Shown here: piece after piece, positions 56,763 through 64,000 of the stretch
Layout: each line of letters opens with the position of its first letter
Numbering within the stretch: position 1 is the stretch's first letter
The notes under the pieces: generated by a model
What the model saw: only the letters and a program-made list of their open reading frames with translations
Told to the model about the DNA's origin: nothing
Database searches by the model: none
NCBI GenBank assembly: GCA_023512835.1
Contig: CM042087.1
Span: 15,904,853-15,968,852 of the forward strand
Length of the DNA stretch: 64,000 nucleotides
Direction: 5' to 3'
Origin: Taxillus chinensis
Taxonomy: Eukaryota; Streptophyta; Magnoliopsida; Santalales; Loranthaceae
Program-made: the position numbers and the translations under genes

Positions 56763-57708
56763 TGATGATAAGAAAAATTTTATAGCCCTAAAAGAGTGAG
56801 TGAAACCCTCTTAAAAAAATCCCTAAGTGAAAAGAATAGGGCAAGAAAGGGGGAACCCACGGAGCTAGTTTGTCCAAACAAACACCCAATCCGTTTAAAA
56901 GTCTAGCAAAAGTCTCTTTTTAAACAAAGATCTATGTGGTTTAATAAACAAAGAAAGAAACGATTAGGATAAGGTCAAGGAAAAGCTCTGGGCACAACCC
57001 CCATGTCCTCGTGTTGGGTTGCCGATTGAAAACTGTAGCCAAGGACAACAAAGGTCTTGAGGCCTTTTAGAGGGAAGAAAACACAACATGCAAAGCAAAA
57101 CAACTTGCAAAGGATAAGACCACTACAAAAGAGACCACCGCCCCGGCAAGAAAAGGGTACACCAAAGTGAAGAACAGATAAAACATGCAAAACCAACACC
57201 AAACCCAAATAAACACAAAGAACAAGGGCCATGCCCCGATTAAGACCCATGAAGCAAAACCATAGCAGAAAAGCCACTCCTCACACGACAAAGAAACGCC
57301 AACGGAGGTGGGTCTAGGAGGGCCCGTGGGAGCCCCCCTCTAACGGTAAGGGGTGGTGCGAAGGGCGGGCCTTTTAGGGGGGGCCTTGAGGGGACCTGCC
57401 CTCAAAAGGCGAGTAAGAACCTCAAACAAAAAACCATCCCCAAGGACGGGCCGAAAAAGAATGGAAAATGTGGCCAAAAAACCGGCCGCGGTGAACCGGC
57501 ACCCAACACTCCCCCAAGCTCCTTGCCTAGGGCAGAGGAAAAAGCTGCGTGATGGGGATCGCACCAAGCCTGTGGGTGGGCATCATAAGAAACTTTTGCG
57601 CGCGTTGGGCTCCCTCAAAAGTAGGTCAAACTCAACTAATTGCTCTTTAGGGGTGAGAAAAGATGAGGCAATAAGGCCACAGCTCAACTCCAAAACCAGT
57701 GGAAAAGA
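56763..57708 (-). repeat. Right (5') LTR of the nested element (946 bp)
   Basis: On minus it ends TTATCATCA, 2 bp before the primer site. The start is degraded (TCTTTTCC where TG is expected). Confidence 0.55.
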
Positions 57709-57713
57709 CGGTA

Positions 57714-59733
57714 TGCTACTTGCGAGATGGGTCCCACCCCTGGCAACAGTTCAACCGCGAACTCGATACTTCTGTGTGGAGGCAACTCCAACGACTCCCC
57801 AGGAAAGACATCCTGGAAATTCTCGACAACATCTGGCCACACCCTTTTCTCTAAGTTACCTTCCTCCTCAAAGGTTAGGGTGGCAAGCCTATGGGTAATA
57901 TTGCCCCATAGCTCCCTCGTCGGTCCAGCTCTCCCAACATTCCTATCCCATTCACCCACTAGGGTACAGGAAGATCCTGTGGGTGTATTAAACGATACTC
58001 ATCGCCTATAGCAGTCAATCTTAGCCTGAAAGGCCATCAACCAGTTTATCCCCAGAATCAAACTAAAAGTCCTTATGGGCATTACGTACAAATCAAATGA
58101 GAGGTCAACCTCTCCTATCGTAAGCGCACACTCTCGACACATTTGGTGGATCAACTCCACACCTCCCATTGGGGACTCGACCCTCAGAGGTCTATCAGCC
58201 ACCACACAATCAAGTCCAAGGCTCTCCACCAAGGACTTAGCAATCAGGGAACACGAAGCTCCGGTATCAAACAATGCAGCAACAACAATGCGAGATATTA
58301 GAATAGTACCTCGAACCACCGAAGGTCCAGCTCCACCTTCCTCGGAGGGTGATGGTAAGTCCTCCATTTCAGCTGATACTGAGGTAAGCGCGAACACTCT
58401 GCCTTGGCTTGCCCCACCGCTAGCCTCACTTGCCTTCCCTTTTGCTCCTGCCTGTAGTCCACTGGAACGCCCCTCCGATCCTCCTTGTGGTTGCCTCTCC
58501 CCCTGTGGCCTAGTGTGACCGGAACCAGCCTGACCGGCCTGCCACGAATGTCTTGGCTTAGGGGCTAGGGCCTAAAATTGGGTCCCACCCCTCCCTTATG
58601 CTAAGCTTCCAGCTCCCCCCGGCTGTTCCCCCTTGCCTGAAACACACCTTGCTGATGTGTCCCACCTTCCCACGCCTATGACACGTCAAGTCGCTGCTTG
58701 GGGCACTCACGTTTGACGTGCCCCGACAGGCCACAACAGGCACACCCGCTTGGGAAGTTCCCAGCGAGACTCCCTTGTCCTCCAAGGTAACGGGATCCGG
58801 GCGGAGCCATTGAAGCTTGGCCCCCATCCTTGGGAAAAGTCCCACTCCCGGACTCAACCTTCGCCTCTTGGTTTCACCGTGCTTGTCGCGCGCACTCGCC
58901 CTATCCGCTCCTGGTGAGCCTGTCTTCCCTCCTCTAATCCTCTCTCAACAATCTTGGCGGTGTCCACGACTTCAAAGATAGGTCTTCAATCGCAACATCT
59001 CCACCCTTTGCTTCAGGGCAGGTTTGAGACCCATGGTAAACTTATGGGCCTTCAGGTCCTCCCTTGATATTGCTTCGGAGCAAACCGACTCAGCCCTCGG
59101 GAATCTCGCTCATACTCGCTCATCGAACGCGATCCCTGCTTCAGCCGCCGAACTCTTCCCGCTTCGCCACCGCAATGACTCGGAAAGAACTCCTCATGGA
59201 ACAGTGGAGGAACTCATTCCAGGCCATGGTCTCCATGTCCCGGCTTCCTGAGATGCTAAGCCACCATTCCAAGGCTTCCTCCTCCAACCGCTGGACTGCT
59301 AGTCTCACTTTGTCTTCCTCCCGGGGTCGAAGAAAGGAGAACACATGCTCGATCTGCCGCAGCCAGGTGCTTCTGCTCCTAGAGGTTCAGCTCCTCCCTT
59401 GAACCTTGGTGGGTGTTCCTTTCGGAACTGCGTCAACACGTCTCCCTCTTCCCGCCTCACCGGCACTTCCCGCCTACACCGAGGTTCCGCCTCACGGGGT
59501 GGAGAGGGTGGCACCGCCTGTTGTGCCATCATCTCCTGACGCACCTCGTTTAGGATCTCTCCCCTGAGGTCTTCACGCATGCCTTGCACGTTCTCACTTA
59601 GGGCCCGGACTTGGGCCATGATCCGCTCCAGGGGATCATCGCCCTCTACACGCTGTCCTCTTTCCTCTCCAGCACGTGCAGAAGATTTATCTTCTACAGC
59701 TGGAGTAGCTCGGGTTACTCTCCTAGGAGGCAT
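57714..59733 (-). pseudogene. G3 gag, protease and start of RT
   Basis: Gag starts M-P-P-R-R-V-T-R-A-T at 59733. 59344-59141 has F-L-R-P-R-E-E-D-K-V-R-L. The zinc region (about 58760-58640) keeps C-H-R-R-G-K-V-G-H but is split by shifts. Protease has D-T-G-A-S (about 58275). The pre-RT segment E-W-D-R-N-V-G-R-A-G is at 57959. At least six frame changes lie at former CAG/CTG sites. Gag, protease and RT would form one polyprotein in an intact copy. Confidence 0.85.
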
Positions 59734-60208
59734 AGTCTACATAATTTAAACCAAACTAGGATCAGCTTCTCTCAAGCTCTACACACCCTCATCCCCATGG
59801 GCCATGAGGTACTCAAGCAACGTTTCACATTTAAACACACAGGTAAATCACGAAGTACACAGCGAAGAATTCATAGCAACAAGCCTCACAGAAAATCCAC
59901 GAATTTCACAGCAACAAAATTTTGTTTTTGTTTTTTTTGCAACAAGTTTCAGCAACATAGCATGTCTAATCACGATACTCATACTGAAATTAAACTAGTG
60001 CCCTAATGCCAATGCATGTATGCACCCTCAACCCAAATGCAAATGCCCTACTCCTTGGTCTAACTACCCCTAAGTACACCCCAGAAAACCAGATAGGACC
60101 ACGTTGATCAGGCGTGTCCTATACCGCCTCCTAAGAGTCTCGAAGCGCCCAGGCCTCCCCCACTATCCTAGGTCCACCAGACCATGAATTATCGCTCTGA
60201 TACCATAT
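59734..60208 (-). other. G3 leader and primer-binding site
   Basis: TGGTATCAGAGCG at 60193-60205 (minus) matches initiator tRNA-Met. No ORF. Nearly identical in layout to the G1 leader. Confidence 0.85.
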
Positions 60209-62177
60209 TGTCACGCCCCAATTTCCTTCCACTTGGAAATGAGTAGTGACTTCCCATGCCCGCACTCGAAGGGACAAGGGGTTGGTGCAAGCACCTTAAA
60301 AGGACTTCTGGCACGGGTGTTGTCCCAAACCTGCACAACCAGGCTAACATGCCAAGGGGCATGCTCCTACTCCCCAAACCATGCACACAAACACAAATTG
60401 AATAACAACATCTCATTTTATTTCATTTCAACGACTAAATATTTATTACAACCTAGTCGGGGAAAAACCCCTATAAAGCCAGGTGTACTATTACAAATAA
60501 AACCAAACCAAATTCCAAACACATAAAACCAGAGTACAACAAAGGAAATAACATAAAACTCCCACCTCGGGGGCCTAGCTCCTCGGCCTTCACCTACCGC
60601 CGCTAAACCCTGCAAAAGAACAGTTTACGGGTGGGGTGAGCAAACCATAGCTCGGTAGGGATCCGGTCTCCCCGGGACCCGTCCCACTCTACAACATGCA
60701 TGATATGTGTATGCTTGTGCTCGTGTTGTGCCTAAGGCTAAAGCAACAAACATCACCCAGGAAACACTCTTTACCTGAGCCCGCACCGGAGGGCAGAGGA
60801 CACCCCGCCACCACGGCGACATGACATACCACATCCAGGTGAATGTTGCATGGACACCAATGCAACATTTTCCACCCGAGTCGAGATATGGTCAACCACC
60901 TCCTCGGGCGCCATACCTACCCTCAGGAATGGGTGTAGACTTAGCCCACCGTCGTGAGTGCTACACCGAGACTCAGGACCACGTCCTGGCCAAATCTCAA
61001 AGGGGTCCAGTATTGTGCCTAGCCCATATCTCGCTCTGCCTCAAACAGACCAACGGAACAAGTATAGCATTACATCTCAACATGTAAACTCAGACACGAT
61101 TTATACTTGATTTCGAGAGGGACCAACATGGTCGATACAAGCCACACACATCAGCCTCACAGGCTTTTTATCAAATACAAATCAAACACAGGGCACACCA
61201 GTCACACAGGTATATCATCGACACCCATATACAAGGTCTCACAGGCATTATATTGAATACATGGCATGCGGGCCTCACGGACATTTTATCAAATACATAG
61301 TGTGCGGGCCTCACGGACATTTCATCAAACACATGGTGGGCATAAACAAACCCAGAAAATCCTCAGGCCAAATTCAACATCGGAATCAACGAACATGCCA
61401 CTGAAGGCCAACATCCATATAGGAGATCACACCTATTTGGATTTACATATATATATATATAGGTGAATATCCTAGAACAGAGGAGAGTTAGGAAGAACAT
61501 GAATCTCTACCTCGGACTTTTGTCCTAACCTCAACGCTAGACACCTTCCAACGACGCGAACCACCACGGCAATCGCCCGAGATCCTCTCTCTCTCTCTCT
61601 CTCTGGGGAAGAACTGCAAAGAAAGAAGAACACAAGAACCCTAAACTCAAACTCACGCCCTCATTATATAGACACTACCCACATCAAAATGACATAGTTT
61701 TGATTAAGTAAATCCCAGGATCAAAACGATGTAGTTTTGATCACACAAGTTAGCACCTTTCTGCACCCATATAGGCCAAAATACTCAGAATTTCAACATG
61801 GTCCTTTGGAGAAAGATCATTAGAATGTCAAAACCAAGGGAACCATGCAAAAATATGGCTGCACGCCAATTTGAACGTGAATTCCCCAATTCACGTGCAA
61901 CGCCAAATGCACTCCAAATGCACTCAAACTTCACTCCTAGCCTCCTTGCATCATGTAGAAGACAACCACACTTGCACGTGAAATGGACCCATTTCACGTG
62001 CACCTCACATACACGTCCATTTGGTCTGAGACTTCTGTGGTAGATAGAGGACATCATTCTAAGCATCTTTTCTTTTGCACGTGAATTCATTTGAGCCCAT
62101 TCACTAGGTCAAAATCTAGAAAAAAAACTCTACTCAGAAGGCAAAACTGTGACCAACTCAAGGTACGGGTCCTTACA
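60209..62177 (-). repeat. 5' LTR of G3 (1969 bp)
   Basis: Differs from the 3' LTR chiefly by CAG to CGG or CG and CTG to CG (60585, 60600, 60653, 60664, 61108, 61134, 61220, 61269). Confidence 0.9.
61672..61741 (-). promoter_or_regulatory. Twin palindromes and TATA-like site, G3 5' LTR
   Basis: Palindromes at 61683-61704 (centre changed to GACATA) and 61720-61741; TTATATAG at about 61664-61671. This LTR would drive the element. Confidence 0.65.
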
Positions 62178-62182
62178 ACAAG

Positions 62183-62701
62183 ACATATCAGGGGGACATT
62201 ACTTAATAAACAATGGAGCATTCTCCCCATTAGATCATACGATCCTCTCGATGGAATTTTTTTGTGATAAGAGTTTTGATCATTTAGAAAGTGATATTGT
62301 ATCCTTGATGCTTCACTCAAGGTGCTGATTAAACTCTAAATGTGATTGTAACCACTAAGTTTGCCGAACCAACCCATTTCAATTCTTCAACAATGCAATT
62401 TCATTCAAATTGAGCAATCATTATAAGGCATGTGGTGAGAGATGAAAATACAAATCATGAGATCCATATAAGATTTTATTTATACATCCTTAATTATGTT
62501 GGTTTTACCAATTTCAGTCTGGATTACCAAGCATCATCCCGAATGGAATTATATGAGTATTAACAAAATTCATGGCGCATGATACAAAGTTAAGTATGAT
62601 CAACATTTACGACCAGTAATTGTTTCTCATTAACACGGGTAGCACAATGCATGTTCTAGAGTTATGAATTGTTGGGAGTAACGAAATGTAAAAGGTAAAA
62701 G
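62183..62701 (-). other. U2 spacer after pol, part 1
   Basis: AT-rich, no convincing ORF; a GGGGGAC-like purine tract (CAGGGGGACAT read on plus) lies near 62190. It continues at 48639 beyond G3. Confidence 0.5.
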
Positions 62702-64000
62702 TTATGCAGAAAGATCAAGCATAACTAATTTGAGTAACAGTTCAAAGAATCTTGCATTTGGTAGGGGCTTTGTGAGAATGTTTGCAAGTTGATCATATAT
62801 GACGACATGTTCAAGAGATATACGCTTTTTGAGAACATGGTCACAGATGAAGTGATACCTGACCTTGATGTGTTTTGTCTTTGGGTGCATGACAGGATTG
62901 TTAGAGATAGTAATGACACTTGTATTGTCACAGTAGAGTGGAACGGACATTATTGTAAAACCATAGTCAATAAGTTGACTTTGCATCCATAGAAATTGCG
63001 CGCAGCAACTCCCTGCAGCTATATATTCAGCTTCTATAGTAGAAGTTAAGACTGAATTCTGCTTCTTACTGAACCAAGAGATAAGTTTGTTGCCAAGGAA
63101 CTAGCAGGTTCCACTGGTGCTTTTCCTGTCAATGCGACACCTAGCAAAATTAGCATTAGAATATCCGGCTCATTGGGATACCAGAGTCCCAAGTTCACTG
63201 TCCCTTTTAGGTACCGCAATATCTGCTTGACATGAAGCATATGTGACTCTTTGGGATCAGACTGATACCTCGCACAGATACAGGTTGCAAACATGATGTA
63301 CAGGCAACTTGCTGTAAGATACAGCACTGACCCTATCATTCCTCTATATTCTGTCACGTTTGCTGATTTGCCAGTGAGATCAAGGTCTAATTTTGCACTG
63401 ACTAGCATTGGAGTTTTCATGGGAGATGCGTCCTGTATACCAAACTTTTGAATCAAGTCTCAAGTATATTTAGCTTTGTTGATGAATATACCTTCCTTCA
63501 GTTGTTTGACTTTAATCCCTAGGAAGTAGAATAATTCTCCCATCATACTCATCTCAAACTTGCCAGTCATCAACTTTGCAAAATCTTCATAAAGCTTTGG
63601 ATTAGATGATTCAAAAATGATATTATTCACACATATTTGAACGATTAAGATGTGACTTTTATCTTTCCGTAAGAACAATGTGGTGTCAATCTTCCCTTTT
63701 TTGAACTTATGAGCAAGTAAGAATTCCGATAGTGTGGCGTACCAGGCTCTTGGAGCTTGCTTCAATCCGTATAAGGTTTTCCTAGTTTGTACACCATTTG
63801 TTCAGCCTTGGGTTCAATGAATCCGGGAGGTTATTTAACATTTACCTCCTATTGAGATCTCCATTTGGAAAAGCGCTCTTGACGTCCATTTGATATACCT
63901 TGAAATTCTCGTATGACGCAAACACTAGAAACATTCTAATTGCCTCAAGTCTAGCTATTGGAACAAAGGTTTCGTTATAATCAATTTCTTCTTCTTGATG
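62702..64000 (-). pseudogene. U2 Copia reverse transcriptase / RNase H
   Basis: On minus: K-Q-A-P-R-A-W-Y (about 63760), the catalytic position reads C-V-N-N instead of Y-V-D-D (about 63630), then G-K-F-E-M-S-M-M-G-E-L, E-Y-R-G-M-I-G-S and L-R-Y-L-K-G-T. RNase H has Y-C-D-N-T-S, T-K-H-I and L-T-K-P-L-P, with the stop just past 62702. Frames change near 63458 and 63130. The Asp-Asp of the RT site is Asn-Asn, so this copy is inactive. It is followed by the spacer and then the Pro-rich/Ulp1 ORF of the same element, putting that ORF in the env-like position. Confidence 0.85.

Larger units (their letters stand above)
53612..57708 (-). mobile_element. Non-coding LTR element (LARD-like) nested in G3
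   Basis: CGGTA duplications at 53607-53611 and 57709-57713; the host reading on both sides joins cleanly (compare G2 at 34355-34385). On minus a primer site complementary to tRNA-Asp (TGGCGCGTTCGGGGATC, a shortened form of the usual site) lies at 56744-56760, 2 bp from the right LTR. The left end is TGTCGGTG; the right end GGAAAAGA is not canonical. The interior has no recognisable gag or pol, so it would need proteins of another element. The two LTR-like ends are clearly different in sequence. Confidence 0.7.
48645..62177 (-). mobile_element. G3: full-length Tekay/Del-type Gypsy element
   Basis: LTRs at 48645-50619 and 60209-62177, TGTCACG...CCTTACA, perfect ACAAG duplications (48640-48644, 62178-62182), intact tRNA-Met primer site (60193-60205) and polypurine tract (50620-50632). 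Sequence is very close to G1. Coding frames are broken at many CAG/CTG sites and by a 4.1-kb non-coding LTR element. Confidence 0.95.
41838..64000 (-). mobile_element. U2: Ulp1-carrying Copia element, minus strand, with nested insertions
   Basis: From the right edge: Copia RT/RNase H (64000-62702), spacer, [G3], spacer, Pro-rich ORF (about 47500-45480), Ulp1-like domain (45480-43157, split by a solo LTR), polypurine tract and LTR (43009-41838). Same order as U1. The 5' part (gag, integrase, 5' LTR) is beyond the window. CTAGT (41833-41837) should be the target duplication. GGGGGAG tracts in the spacer support Sirevirus affinity. Confidence 0.8.

Overview
The window is a stretch of flowering-plant heterochromatin, probably eudicot, made almost entirely of nested transposable elements. 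I found no host gene, tRNA, rRNA or other structural RNA gene. The evidence is plant Copia and chromovirus Gypsy polyproteins, primer-binding sites matching plant initiator tRNA-Met and tRNA-Asp, a CACTA transposase, a hAT-type element, and no long conserved ORF outside transposons. Almost every reading frame is broken.

Layout. 1-3768 (+): 3' part of a Copia-type element (copy U1) with a Pro/Ala/Ser-rich ORF, a Ulp1-like cysteine peptidase domain, a polypurine tract and an LTR. 3769-6699 (-): CACTA remnant with TNP2 transposase, cut by U1. 6703-28300 (+): an old Sirevirus-like Copia (C2) dispersed by insertions. These are C1, a deleted Copia with two LTRs (7235-12308, TSD ATTCT/ATTCC); a solo Copia LTR (14846-16428, TSD AGAAG); and a solo Gypsy LTR (16518-16789 + 26146-27662, minus, TSD TGTGA) that itself holds the full-length Tekay/Del-type Gypsy G1 (16790-26145). 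28302-29140 + 39815-41003 (-): a degraded Gypsy LTR (G5) split by the full-length Gypsy G2 (29141-39809, TSD TCAGC). G2 in turn carries a 639-bp hAT-type element (34614-35252, TSD CCCACTAG). 41004-41837 (+): Gypsy gag/protease fragment. 41838-64000 (-): second copy (U2) of the Ulp1-carrying Copia, with RT/RNase H at the right edge of the window. U2 is interrupted by a solo Gypsy LTR (43461-45153, TSD CTTCC) and by the full-length Gypsy G3 (48645-62177, TSD ACAAG). G3 holds a non-coding LTR element (53612-57708, TSD CGGTA).

How it fits together. Joining the flanks across each target-site duplication restores one collinear older element each time, so the order of insertion can be read. The most notable system is the Copia family seen twice (U1, U2): in the env-like position after pol it carries a long ORF ending in a Ulp1/C48 peptidase. 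U1 keeps His, Asp, Gln and Cys; U2 has lost Asp and Cys. A second notable signal is that G1 and G3 differ from their relatives largely at CAG/CTG sites (CHG context), where the middle base is lost or replaced. This may be a base-calling artefact of methylated DNA rather than real decay. Three Gypsy LTR families also share a pair of ACGT-centred palindromes just upstream of the TATA box.
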